Shown piece after piece: positions 45,690 through 56,329 of a stretch of 64,000 bases of DNA. Where the stretch lies: NCBI GenBank assembly GCA_022494885.1, contig JAGVSM010002869.1, forward strand, positions 186,001 to 250,000. Reading direction: 5' to 3'. Source of the DNA: Micrasema longulum (Eukaryota > Arthropoda > Insecta > Trichoptera > Brachycentridae). A model generated the notes under the pieces. It worked only from the letters and a program-made list of their open reading frames with translations, was not told the DNA's origin and made no database searches. The translations under genes and the position numbers were made by a program. Numbering within the stretch: the first letter of the stretch is position 1; every line of letters begins with the position of its first letter.

Positions 45690-45765
45690 ACAAAGGTCCT
45701 TGAGGTATTTTATTACGAAAATGGCGCTATATAAGTTATCCATAATAATAATAATAAAGGAAAAT
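45690..45765 (+). mobile_element. L2 3' tail fragment
   Basis: GTCCTTGAGGTATTTTATTA, AAATGGCGCTATATAAGTTA, then repeated AATAAT. Confidence 0.65.
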
Positions 45766-46344
45766 TATTATTCTTCTATTGTATTTTGAATTGCATTTTT
45801 ACTTATTCTTACACTGTTGAACAGTGCGTTTGAATGTTTAGTAAGCCCATGTTAATGCCTGCTGAAGAACCAAAAAAAATGCTTGTATAAGCACGCATGT
45901 TTGAATAATTTATTTGAAAACTTTTTGTTACACCAAACATATGTAAAGTTTATTAAAGATTTGAATGGTCTGTATATGTGCCGATACATTTTGGAATTCT
46001 GGTGAAAATGCGGAAGTGTTCCAAATTACCATCATTCCAAATATACTTCGTTTCCTCTAAACGTCACCTAGTTACGTCACGCAGAAATTAATATCAAATT
46101 ACTTTGAAGTAGATCATTAATAACAATTAAACCATTTCGTATTTTGTCACTCGTCAGATCATGAGTCGACGGAATAATTTATTTCACAAGTACTTATTTC
46201 CACAGAACAATATAAACTCATTAATTCCCAATAAAAAAAGTAAAAATGGAATTTTACTAAAAGGACAAAGTTTACTGCTTTACAAAGAATATTAAATTTG
46301 TGATTTTTAAATACATAAGAGTAGTAATGATAGAAGACATGATC

Positions 46345-46495
46345 ATCATTCCATGTCCGATCCCGAGTTGGAGCATATAGTGTCCACAAAGATCCTCCAA
46401 GCATCTCTGTCACCTGCCAGCTCCTGTGCATCCTCCCAAGTCAGTTTCGCGTCCCGTAGTTCTGACACAAACTTGTGAAGTAGGCAAGCGTGGTT
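46345..46495 (-). mobile_element. LINE fragment, second family
   Basis: KFVSELRDAKLTWEDAQELA then GDRDAWRIFVDTICSN on the minus strand, nearly identical to the 38.05-kb copy. Confidence 0.75.
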
Positions 46496-46569
46496 AAGGA
46501 GGCAAAATCTACATGGATATTGTGGAGAAACGTTTAAATACATGTACATATTTTTTTATAATATGTAAA

Positions 46570-47100
46570 AAATATCGCTAGAAAACCGCGACATGTGTGG
46601 CATTGATAGTTGTAACGTCAAGATTCGTGAAGATGTTTTTAAAAAAATTGAACGGTTTGGAACAAAGCTAAAAATGAACATGAATCGTGACGTATTAAGG
46701 GCGTGGTCAATTCAATGACCGTTTTTGCGGGAATTCAAAATTACAAATTAAATATAAAAATACTGGACAGTATTTTGTTGACCTTTTTACTTTAAAAATG
46801 TTTTAAAAATGTGATATTTCCCTATTAGATACACCAAAATTTAATTTTTAAATAATGTAATTGAGGGCTAGATTTTATACCATCCATGCACTCTGTAGCT
46901 GCAAGACGTTCTGTAAACTAGCTCCTATCTGTTATCTTTTATTAAATTAGATCATAATTGGAAACGAGGAACTAGAATCCCAACCGTCCATGCCCTATGT
47001 AGCTGAAAGACAGTTGGGATATTTATTGTACAGCGCCTTTGAGGTGATTATCACAAAAAGGCGCTATTTAAATTATCCACACTAATAATATCAACCAAAT
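46570..47100 (+). mobile_element. L2-type 3' region with long upstream repeat
   Basis: A block shared with 58.80-59.07 kb (AATCGTGACGTATTAAGGGC, ATGACCGTTTTTGCGGGAAT) leads into two internal units (46881-46907, 46983-47011). The terminal hairpin follows (TACAGCGCCTTTGAGGTGAT, AAAAAGGCGCTATTTAAAT). It suggests that the shared block belongs to the same retroelement. Confidence 0.6.
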
Positions 47101-48300
47101 CATGAGATTTTAAAAGACAATAGTAAAATTTAAGGTTTCTAGAGAATATGTGATATAATCCAAAATGGGTCTATCTAAAAACATGCAAATCCACTTCTTT
47201 GGAGTGTCAAGGGTTCTTTTGATAATAAAAAAATACTCAAACTGTCACAAAACGAGAACGTAAAACATTATTTTGACATTGTAAAAAATCGGAAATCGAT
47301 TCAAATAAAGAGTAGTGGTGTCCTAAATGGAAATATTTCTACTAAATGGGTTAATTTATTAATATGATATTAAAGAATTTTTTTAGCAGGATTTAAAAAG
47401 GATTACAAATTCCAAGATAGTTATTTGGGAATCGATTTTGTACTTAAAATACACATCCCAATGTTAGCGCAGGAACGGTTTGGTTCTTAATAATAAAAGA
47501 AATAAAATATTAATAATAAATTTCAAATTATTATTATTAAGGTCGAAATTTAATTTAAGTGAGTTTTTCTGTGGTCAGACAAATGAATAATTCAGTTTTG
47601 TGTGTGAAATAGAAATAGAGTACTCTTACTTTCTGGATATGGCTCGTACAATAGTAAAAAACAGACATTAAAAAAAAAAGAAATAATAAGGTAAATAAAT
47701 AAAAAGTTAAGAAAATACAAACAGTAAAAATATTATATTCGTGATGGTGTTGCTTACGTTATTTACATTTAATACACAATAAAACACATATAATATACAG
47801 GTGATCTTTAAACCCTGTCACATCTGAAACCACGATGATCACTATGGGCAAGAAGACATATTAGCATATTTAAAAAATATTTAGAACAAACATTTTTTTT
47901 TAAAGAAAATATTAAAAAAACAAATGGTTGCGTACTTCTGCAGGGAAGAAGCGAGGGGGACGCCACCGCGCGGTTGACGGTATATCAGACTCCCCCCTCC
48001 CGTAAATTTTATTCGTTCTAAAAATTTATTTTTATGCGCCAATATGTCTTCTTGCTCATACTGATCATCGTGGTTTCGGATGTGACAGGGTTTAAAGAAC
48101 ATCCTGTATATGTAGGTAATATTATGTTACAGCGCAGTGCATTATATTACGGCGAGAGCGAGCCTCAATCTCAGGGATTCTACAACTTTACCTTATTAGC
48201 GAATAAATAATATCTGTTCCTTAAAGATTGAACCACGGGAGTCACATTATACGAAATGTTCAGGAAACAAGGTTTTGTGATTGAACGATTTCTAAAACAT
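47101..48300. other. Spacer with a short SINE A head fragment
   Basis: TCAGTTTTGTGTGTGAAATA at about 47594 is a family A 5' fragment. An inverted pair CATACTGATCATCGTGGTTT (48056) and the inverse at about 47830 (AACCACGATGATCACTATGG) flank 200 bp, together with ACAGGGTTTAAAGA and its inverse, suggesting another foldback at about 47810-48110. Confidence 0.45.
47812..48112. repeat. Probable foldback/MITE
   Basis: The left end TACAGGTGATCTTTAAACCC, then TGTCACATCTGAAACCACGA, is matched inversely by the right end (TCGTGGTTTCGGATGTGACA, GGGTTTAAAGAACATCCTGT). Arms about 60 bp. The interior frame at 47881-48102 is incidental. Confidence 0.65.
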
Positions 48301-48321
48301 CATAACTTTTGAACCAAATTT

Positions 48322-48432
48322 ATATATGTATGTACATACGTGTATGCGCATGGGTATATGAATGTACATATATATGTGTATATGTGTGTATATGTGTGTA
48401 TATGTATGTATGTATATATGTATGCATCAATA
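48322..48432. repeat. TATGTG/TATATG microsatellite
   Basis: Irregular repeats of GTATATGTGT and TATGTATG. An open frame here is only the repeat. Confidence 0.85.
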
Positions 48433-48716
48433 TGTGTATACAAGTAAGTTTATATTTTACTTGTCTGTTCTTTCTATTAACTTGTTAATTATTATTATGT
48501 ATCAAAATCCATATATACCTATGTATAGCGGGATAACCCTTTAAAAAAAATGTAATTGCCTGGCTTAAAACGGGTTATGTACCGTTGTTAGCTGGGCAAA
48601 GTTTACAAAAATATATCTAATAAAATATATAAATAAATAAATAAAAACGAATGAGTTAATTTCAATCTGTAAGAATTTTAATATAAAAATAATGATTATT
48701 TCGATAAAAATTATCA

Positions 48717-48962
48717 TCATTCATCATTCCCTTTTCGCACCTAATGGTGCATAGGGCACTGCATCTGTACACCAATTGCAGCGTATCTTGATAATTTTTA
48801 TTACATGAAGGTAAGGTGATTTATAGGGAATCTACAGGGACTATAAAATATTCTAGTATAAAAACATCATTTTAAATAAATATTTCTCATCATCCATGCC
48901 GGGAATCGAACCCGAGACCTCTTACATAGTAGGCAAACGCGCTGGCCATTGCACCACGAGGC
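48717..48962 (-). repeat. SINE family A, full, inverted
   Basis: Minus strand: head GTGGTGCAATGGCCAGCGCG, B-box GGTTCGATTCCCGGCA, end TGCACCATTAGGTGCGAAAA. Confidence 0.8.
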
Positions 48963-49095
48963 TAAAAATTACATATTAAAATAGTATACCTGGGACTACT
49001 GATGTTTTTTGCATTAAAACAAAGTGGGACTTTTATTTCAACTTTAAAAAACATTTTGATGACGAATGTGGACTTCGGTATTTTATACAACACCA

Positions 49096-49600
49096 ATAAC
49101 AAACCATCACGCCGTTTCCCGTTCTATCATCTCTCCCGAGGGTAGGGAGAAAGGATAGAACGCCACATCACTCTATCTTTGCACACATATCTCGCTTCAT
49201 CTACATTCATACATCTTCTTATGCACGCGCGCCGATTATTCCGACTTTTGACACGTCCATCTTCATATATTTGTTGGATTTGGTCATGCCATGTCTTTCT
49301 CGGTCTTCCTCTGTTTCTGCATCCATCAACATTCGCATTGTAAATATTCTTAGCCGTTCTTTCGCTGTCCATTTGCCCTACATGTCCAAACCAGCGCAGA
49401 GCTCCTTTCTTGATTTTGTCGATAGTGCCTATCTTAGCCTTACATACTCGTAATGTACGGATCTCAACGTTTGTGCATCTATTTTCACCCGAGAGATCGC
49501 ATTTCGACAGCATTCTGCCTACTTTCATCCCTGTTTTTCCAAGTTCATACTTTGCTTCCATACATCAGGGTCGGGACCAGGACTCCATTGAGAGCGGCTA
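49096..49600 (-). mobile_element. LINE (YADD-type) C-terminal fragment, best-preserved frame
   Basis: A 144-residue minus-strand frame (49561-49127) reads without a stop: RTLRVCKAKIGTIDKIKKGA, LRWFGHVGQMDSERTAKNIY, NANVDGCRNRGRPRKTWHDQ, RACIRRCMNVDEARYVCKDR. The catalytic domain is absent. It could be translated but has no known function alone. Confidence 0.8.
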
Positions 49601-49739
49601 ATTTTGCCTCTAGCGGTATTTTATTTATGTGTAAAATAGCTTACTGCTGTAATTTTTTGCATTTTAAACTTCAAAACTCCAAAATATGAACTCCAGTGTT
49701 TTAGAAGGATTTCAGGAAATTATATTTTTTGCAGACTTA

Positions 49740-49850
49740 CAAATAAAAACATTTCGAGTTTATCCCCCTAGGGGGTGAGATCTAGCTTTTGTCTACAGAA
49801 ATTTGGAGACACTAAAAAAATTGCTGATCAAACCAACTGGTCCAAGAATA
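49740..49850. repeat. Family D fragment (interior)
   Basis: CCCCCTAGGGGGTGAGATCT and TTTGGAGACACTAAAAAAAT resemble the downstream part of the 36.3-kb and 19.6-kb elements. Confidence 0.4.
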
Positions 49851-50735
49851 AGCCTCAAAAATAAAAAATATTTCTGTTTCTTAAAGAATAAACAACAGGA
49901 GTCACATTGAATTTTTATATTTGGACCCACTCGAAACATTGTTTTTATTTTATTTTATTTTATTCAGAAAACATATAGTCATACACAATAAGTATTAAAA
50001 ACAACAATTTTTTAACTTAAAAAAACCAATTACGTTTTCATAAATTATGCAAAAGATATAAATATTAAATGTGACCAAAAAATAAATAAATAAGAATTTC
50101 AAGGGAGAAAAGAATAATTGTAAACATTTGCGTTTTCCATGGAGGTAATTAATTAAAATAAATAAAAATACAGAATGTCCACTCCGAGCCATCCACGCAC
50201 ACACATGAACGCGCATATAAAACATACACAAACATATACATTACATGTTATTTGGTTTATGAATAGGCAACCGCAACGCTTGTCTCAGAGCTGTGGAAGG
50301 CAAAATGATTAAGTTATGAGTACAGTTTGAGAATGATTGAATCGTTTCATATCCTTTTACAGATGTTAAAATGTCCGCTTGAAACGCCAAACCCTGCCAA
50401 ATATATTTATGAATAAATGTAAGTGAAACGAATGAATTTAAATTGCATTGTGGAAAGAAAAACTACGCCGATACTTTATATATTAAACCTAATTCTCATA
50501 AGAATGTCGGACATCTTTGACGCGACGTTCTCGTTTTTTACTTAGCTTAAGTTCTGGTATTTTGTGAGAGGAATAATTCTCCAAGTTACACCGTAAAGCA
50601 GGGTTCGAAGGATAATATATTATTTATTTATTTATTAAAAGAAAACAACAGCCATTATAACAAAAAAAACATTTGCAAATTTTTTATTTCCTTTTTTAAT
50701 TACTATAAAAAACCGTATTATCTTTTGAGAAAGAT
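49851..50735. other. AT-rich spacer with simple (TTTTA)n tract
   Basis: TTTATTTTATTTTATTTTAT at about 49943 resembles an inverted LINE tail. No gene recognised; the frame at 49995-50231 has no family. Confidence 0.4.
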
Positions 50736-50739
50736 ATGG

Positions 50740-50830
50740 AATAAAATTTGATTTTTCTCAAGCCTGGGAGTTCTGTGATGTAATTCACCACTGTTATTAG
50801 GTCTCCTGGCCTGTTGTGGTGCAAAAAAAT
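50740..50830 (+). repeat. SINE family C, 3' half
   Basis: TTCTCAAGCCTGGGAGTTCT and CTGGCCTGTTGTGGTGCAAA. The head is missing. Confidence 0.7.
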
Positions 50831-50844
50831 AAAAAGAAAAAGGA

Positions 50845-51098
50845 GGGTGAGTGCCGGGGACAGGGTAAACGGTGCACTAAAATCTACTTTGGCAAATAAA
50901 TGATTATCGCAGGAGGCTAAACTAGCAGTCCACAACGGAGTTCTAGTGCCAACTCTAATGTATGGGAGCGAAGTATGGAATTGGAAAAATGATGATGAAA
51001 GTAGGTTAAATGCTGTCGAAATGCGATCCCTCAGGCGAATGTGTGATAAAACAATGTATGATAGGTGCACAAATGTCGAGATCCGCGAAGTGTGTCCG
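50845..51098 (+). mobile_element. LINE (YADD-type) middle fragment
   Basis: RVSAGDRVNGALKSTLANK, EAKLAVHNGVLVPTLMYGS, EVWNWKNDDESRLNAVEMRS and RCTNVEIREVC match the part just upstream of the other copies. The 31.3-kb copy shows the same order. Confidence 0.75.
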
Positions 51099-51705
51099 AA
51101 AAGCTAAATCAAATAGAGATAACTCTGCCTTGTAGTGTACTGATTGGCGCTTTCGCCAACCAACCATGCTTGAGATCCTTGGTTTGAATCCTGGCAGAGT
51201 CTACATGAAATATTTATTTCAAAGGTCTTGGAGGTCCACGGAGTCCTGGTCCCGACCTCGATGTATGGGAGCGAAGTGTGGACTTGGAAAAACAGGAATG
51301 AAAGCAGGCTGAATGCTGTCGAAACGCTATCTATCAGGCGAATGTGTGGTAAAACTAGATTCGTACATTACGCAAGGCTGAGACAAGCATTATCGACAAA
51401 ATCAAGAAAGGCGCTCAGCGTTGGTTCGGACATGTAGAGCGAATAGACAGCGAAAGAACGGCTAAAAAGATTTACGATGCGAATGTTGATGGATGCAGAA
51501 ACCGAGGAAGACCGAGAAAGACATTGCACGATCAAGTCCATCAAATACTCGAAGATGGACATGTCAAAAGTAGGAATAATCGGCGTGCGAGCATGAGAAG
51601 ATGTATGAATATAGAGGAAGCGAAGTCTGTATGCCTAGATAGAGTGTTATGGCGTTCTATCCTCTCTGCCTACGACTACGGGGGGACGGCGTGATGGTTT
51701 TTTTG
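51099..51705 (+). mobile_element. Chimeric SINE A / LINE unit, copy 1
   Basis: SINE A head (GTACTGATTGGCGCTTTCGC to ATGAAATATTTATTTCAAAG) is joined directly to LINE sequence (GGTCCACGGAGTCCTGGTCC). The LINE part reads GVLVPTSMYGSEVWTWKN, LNAVETLSIRRMCGKTRF and onward to the 3' end. An internal LINE deletion (after GGTAAAACTAGATTCG) and the junction are both shared with the inverted copy at 54.07-54.69 kb. Confidence 0.75.
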
Positions 51706-52235
51706 TGCTTAAAACATGTAAAAGCCTACAAGGCGTCAAAAAAAAAAAATGTAAGTTATTTTGATTTTATCGCCGTAAGCATTTTTAATCTACACTACTA
51801 TTTGGTATATCGGGTATATTATATCAAGTCAGATATCGGATATTTTAATATTTATGTAAATATCGCTTTATTTTCGAACTTCGAAACCTGAATTTTTTAG
51901 GGGAATCATTCTCCAAGCTACATTATAAAGCACGTAATTAAGGGCAAGGGTGTGATTTATTTGACCATAATTTTTCACTAAGCCCTTTCGTGGAGCTTAT
52001 AATCAGCGAGATGGAACGCTTTGCCCGATAACATTATATTATTTGTATGTCCATTATTATAATAATCCATGCTTTCAGCGGGGTTTAAGGATAATTTATT
52101 ATTAAAACAAATTGTTTCATCCACTCCTACAGAGAGCTTAAACGTCTTACCTATGTAGTAGTCAGTATGCTGAGATACGGTTCGATTTCAGACTGGGTGT
52201 TTGGGTCACTAAATCATAGTTAAAACGTATTAATT
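51706..52235. other. AT-rich spacer, nothing recognised
   Basis: No repeat or coding signature was found. Confidence 0.4.
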
Positions 52236-52500
52236 ATCTGAATTTGTTGCAACAGTGAAGGAAAACATTTTTAAGAAGAGAATAAAAAAATCTAGGCATT
52301 TACAGGGCCAGTTTAAGTGGCCACTTTACACACTGCGTAACATTCACCAGTCTGCCTAATACATCCACATTTCCTCAACTCTTCGATCTGTTGACTTTTG
52401 TGATGTAAAAGAGCTGAAACCTTTATCATGAGGGTGAGATTCATCCGACTGAACCAATTCGCCTACTGGGCAACTTTGTGTATTTGGACATAATCAAAAC
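52236..52500. mobile_element. Family D MITE, partial
   Basis: The left terminus TTTGTTGCAACAGTGAAGGA matches the 35.2-kb element. Then come AAGTGGCCACTTTACACACT and GATGTAAAAGAGCTGAAACC. The right terminus is replaced by a SINE A tail. Confidence 0.6.
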
Positions 52501-52504
52501 ATTG

Positions 52505-52632
52505 TTGAATTAACTACCTAAGACTGATCATTTTACTTTCATGTAACAAAAATGATCAAGGTATACTGCGAATGGTGTACCAATGCAGTGCCCTATGCAC
52601 CATTAGGTGCGGAAAGGGAATGATGATAAAAA
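52505..52632 (+). repeat. SINE family A, 3' tail
   Basis: CTAAGACTGATCATTTTACT and ACCAATGCAGTGCCCTATGC, GGTGCGGAAAGGGAATGATG. A (GAAT)n run follows at about 52665-52686. Confidence 0.75.
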
Positions 52633-52739
52633 AAAGATTCATCCATGGGTGTGAACGAGGGAATAAATGAATGAATGAATGAATTAGATAAACAATTTGA
52701 AATTCATATTCGCAAATTGCATCAATAATTAAATACATT

Positions 52740-53100
52740 AAAATTTAAATCGAATTTAAAATTAAAATTAATTGAACTGGTGCAAAACGGCGGCCTATAA
52801 ATTGAATTCCGACCAAATTAAAATTAATTTGCATATCATGAAAAGAAGAGCGCGTCACAAGCGAGGTATAGTGTTCCGTCGATGCCTAGCTGATCTGGGC
52901 ACGGGGTTAATAACCTTTTTGTCTGGGCCATTAGGGTCACAAACTGCAGGGGTCACTATTTGTTTCAAGCGCGCGAAAAAAACAGAGAAAAAAGAAACTG
53001 CCGCCAAAACGGAGACGAAACGATGTTTTGAACAATGGAACGCGATATTGCTCCAGACGAGAACACAAATTTGCGGTTTCCAAAATTAAAATTTGACGTC
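52740..53100. promoter_or_regulatory. Non-repetitive island with homeobox/POU-like sites
   Basis: A cluster of AATTAAAATTAATT-type homeodomain cores and a perfect POU octamer complement ATTTGCAT (52827-52834) precede a GC-moderate block with GATCTGGGCACGGGGTTAAT. The plus frame at 52772-53089 (ends ICGFQN) has no family. It looks more like a conserved regulatory element than a gene, but this is a guess from composition. Confidence 0.25.
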
Positions 53101-53351
53101 CTAATATTAAATGTTGCATTTCAATTTTATGTGCCGATGTCCAAAGAACCTTCATAAAGTCATAACTCCATAATGATTTTTAGCCTTTTCGATAATAATT
53201 CATCCATTTGATTGTTTTCTGTCATTTAAAAAGCCTTCTCAGTGACGAAGTTCTTTTTTCAAATTTTATAATTAACTATTAAACTAAGCCCAAAAAATAA
53301 GTTTATGTATCGTATTATCAGCTCTATGATTTATAATTTATTTCGTCTGCG

Positions 53352-53461
53352 ACGTCACAAGTTCTAGTCGGGAGTCCTGCTGATTGGTGAGTTTGCTTCC
53401 ATGAACCCGGAAACCTATCATAAAACTCTGTCATTGGTTGATTCTTAAGAACTTGTGACGT
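53352..53461. repeat. Small inverted repeat, 14-bp arms
   Basis: ACGTCACAAGTTCT at 53352-53365 and its inverse at 53448-53461. GATTGGTGAG and the inverse of CATTGGTTGATT lie inside. MITE-like size of 110 bp. Confidence 0.6.
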
Positions 53462-53879
53462 GGTTCATTTTATTATTTTTGTCTAACATTTTCGAGAAAC
53501 TTCGCCATACAATTAAATGCTCGAGAGTGCACGAAAATATTTTTTATATGAAATTTCCCGTAGCACCGAACTTCTTCATTAGATATAGGTGTATAAATAC
53601 ATATATATATAATATCTAGCACAAATGAAACTCAAGCTACAAGTTTTTTAATGTTTGGTAACAATTATTATTATTTTCTTTAGATTTACAACAAAAAAAT
53701 TTAATGATGTAATAACTTATATTTACATATAAGTTATTAATTTAAAAAATACTTGGTACACTTCCACTTATTTATTTTGACCAATAAGCGCTTTCACCTT
53801 CTGATGGGCATCTTCAGACTGGTCAGGAAGAATTGTCAATAAATAATTTAAATAAAAAATATTAAAAAAATAGTTTTTT

Positions 53880-53912
53880 ACGGCGCCTTTGAGGTAATTT
53901 TCACAAAAAAAT
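53880..53912 (+). mobile_element. L2 3' tail fragment
   Basis: GGCGCCTTTGAGGTAATTTT then CACAAAAA: the first arm of the terminal hairpin only. Confidence 0.55.
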
Positions 53913-53924
53913 AATAATTTTCCT

Positions 53925-54052
53925 TTCTGCACCCAGTGATGCATAGTCACTGAATTGGTATTTTAATAATGCGGCTTTTTTATCATCTGTTATTTGAAGG
54001 TAAGGTTTTACGCTTCAGAAGCCAGACCAGGGATGGTGAAATACTGGAGGTA
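53925..54052 (-). repeat. SINE family A, 3' part, inverted
   Basis: Minus strand: CTTCTGAAGCGTAAAACCTT and CACTGGGTGCAGAAAGG. Confidence 0.6.
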
Positions 54053-54064
54053 CAGCAACAACAA

Positions 54065-54690
54065 CAAACCATCACGCCGTTTCCCCGTAAGGGTAAGCAG
54101 AGAGGATAGAACGCCAAATTACTTTATCTTTGCACACAGATCTCGCTTCCTCTATATTCATACATCTTCTCATGCACGCGGGCCAATTATTCCGACATTT
54201 AACATGTTCATCTTCAAGTATTTGTTGGATCTGCATCCATCAACATTTACATCGTAAATCTTTTTAGCCGTTCTTTCGCTGTCTATTCGCTCTACATATC
54301 CGAACCAACGCTGAGCGCCTTTCGTGATTTTGTCGATAATGCTTGTCTCAGCCTTGCGTAATGTACGAATCTAGTTTTACCACACATTCGCCTGATAGAT
54401 AGCGTTTCGACAGCATTCAGCCTGCTTTCATTCCTGTTTTTCCAAGTCCACGCTTCGCTCCCATACATCAAGGTCGGAACCAGGACTCCGGGGACCTCCA
54501 GGACCTTTGAAATAAATATTTCATGTTGACTATGCCAGGATTTGAACCAGGGATCTCAAGCATGGTTGGCGAAAGCGCCAATCAGTACTTAGCTTTTCGG
54601 GATTTTTACTTGAGAGGAGGCATCGAGTGGTAAACGCTTGCCTAGGATTCTGTTTCTCTTTAACATATAGAACTGTACTCTTCATCCGCA
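54065..54690 (-). mobile_element. Chimeric SINE A / LINE unit, copy 2, inverted
   Basis: On the minus strand, SINE head to ATTTATTTCAAAGGTCCTGG, then GGTCCCCGGAGTCCTGGTTC and LINE sequence to ATGGTTTGTTGTTG. It shares with copy 1 the junction and the internal deletion, and adds its own gap in the GRPRKTWHDQ region. Confidence 0.75.
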
Positions 54691-54699
54691 TTAAAAATG

Positions 54700-55740
54700 A
54701 ATATTAACATATATATTATGTGTCTTAACACTACGCATTTCAAATAATTAATAATTAAATTTAAATTTCTCGTTAGAATCTAGTTGGACACATATTTGCA
54801 ACAAATTATACCGTCACTTTACTTTTTCTTTTTGATGTCCCACAGGGATCCATCTTGGAACCGCAATTATTATAACATTTTAAATTACTTTCAAATCTTT
54901 GAAATATGCAAGTCAAACCAACAATGAATCAAATAACTAATGCGTAATCATTATAAGTAACATAAAATCAATATCGATCTATCGTCAAATCACATCTTTA
55001 CTCAAAAACTTAATTTTTGACACATCTATGCTACACATGATTCTTATAGTGACTTTTGACATCCTACTCTAACAACAGGATTCAATCAGTCCGAAATGCG
55101 ACATCGACAGTTGGCCCGACCAAATTGGAACCAACAAATTCACACGAGAGTAAGGAACAGTGTTTTTGTCAATTAAAACCTTATTTAAAACAAATAATAT
55201 CTTTAATTTGACTGAAAATGTAATCAGTCATATAAGAATCGCCCTGATTTCATATTTTTATTCTTCAATCGACACTTTACTTACTTGCACGCCCATTCAT
55301 TTATTTTTTAATTTTATAAAGCCTTAAATGTTTTATATATAGTACTTCATTGCTTAATAATAAAAAATAATGGATCGTTGCCCTTTTAAACTTGTATGAT
55401 TATATTATGTAGGTACCTACTAGATTATGGATCTAATAACACCTTAACAACAGATCATAAATATGTAACCTAATTTTAAATAGGTATGATGAATAAACTG
55501 CAAAAAACCAATTTTTTAAAGAGATTTATGATAAATATAACGAATCTGAATAAATCTTCGCTTTTCATCTTGCTTCGTAATAAAATCAATATCACACAAA
55601 AATTAAACAGTTTCAAGAAATGGATGCCAGAGATTTTACCTAATCGAGGTTAAATATGTATGTTTCTTTTATGTATGAACAAACATAAATGCAAATTAAG
55701 TAATAAATGTCTTTAATTTGGTATGTACATTGTTGCAGCG
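54700..55740. other. AT-rich spacer, nothing recognised
   Basis: No convincing coding frame or repeat. It would be intron 1 if the candidate gene starting at 55.8 kb is real. Confidence 0.4.
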
Positions 55741-55762
55741 GAACTAAATGATTAAATCTTAC

Positions 55763-55802
55763 CCAAATTATATGACGTCCCGCGACCATCTTCTGATTTC
55801 AT
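55763..55802 (-). CDS. Candidate first coding exon of an unrecognised gene
   Basis: ATG at 55802 opens MKSEDGRGTSYNLG and reaches a good donor GTAAGA after 40 nt, leaving one base. An upstream ATG at 55831 starts a 10-codon frame whose TGA overlaps the main ATG (55801-55799), an arrangement known to damp translation. The block is GC-richer than its surroundings and lies below a promoter-like segment (55,960-56,110). One-base phase fits the candidate exons at 22.9, 21.8 and 26.5 kb. No family recognised, and no other evidence links them. Confidence 0.3.
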
Positions 55803-56110
55803 ATTGATCTTCCCGCCGATTTTAACGTCATTTTTAAACTTTTTAAAACTGTGATCAAATCCACGTGAGTTTAGAATTAATTTGCACAATTTAGGCACTA
55901 CTTTCCGCTTCGTTTGAGATAAAATGAATTAGCTTAATAGAGAAAATGTCACCGATCCAGACGAGCGGATACCGCCTTTTAGCATTTAGCAGCTGTGTGA
56001 CTGGCATCAAAAATGGCGGACCCAGACTCGAGGGGGAGAGTGACGGCGCTCTACGGAGAGAACGAGACAGATTAAATGTTCTAATTTCAAGGGTGGGGGC
56101 ATAGATTCGC
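55803..56110. promoter_or_regulatory. Promoter-like GC-rich segment
   Basis: It holds AAAAATGGCGGACCC at about 56009 (like a YY1/Pleiohomeotic site on the plus strand), TTCCCGCC at 55810-55817 (half E2F site), and GGCGCTCTACGG. A plus-strand frame MADPDSRGRVTALYGENETD also begins at 56013 in good context and stops after 20 codons. Either strand could start here. Confidence 0.35.
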
Positions 56111-56329
56111 GGTAGCGTTAGAGAACATGTTTGTTAATTTTTGTTTTAAAGATGACCCACTTTTGTTTTATTAATGTTTTTTTTTTTAAACTAAAAAAAT
56201 AATTGTATATGTTGGACTCTTAAATAATGAAAAACAAAATTATGAAGTAAATGCATGGAGCCGTTTTTATTTTTTTATTGTTTCAAACGGAAATTTTTTA
56301 TAAAATATTGATATGAAAATGTTTTTTCA

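Noticed and set aside
48322..48440. CRISPR-like periodicity
   Set aside because: Irregular TATGTG microsatellite without spacers; insect DNA.
49127..49561. 144-codon frame as a host gene
   Set aside because: Its motifs match the LINE tails at 31, 43, 51 and 60 kb; it is a retrotransposon fragment.
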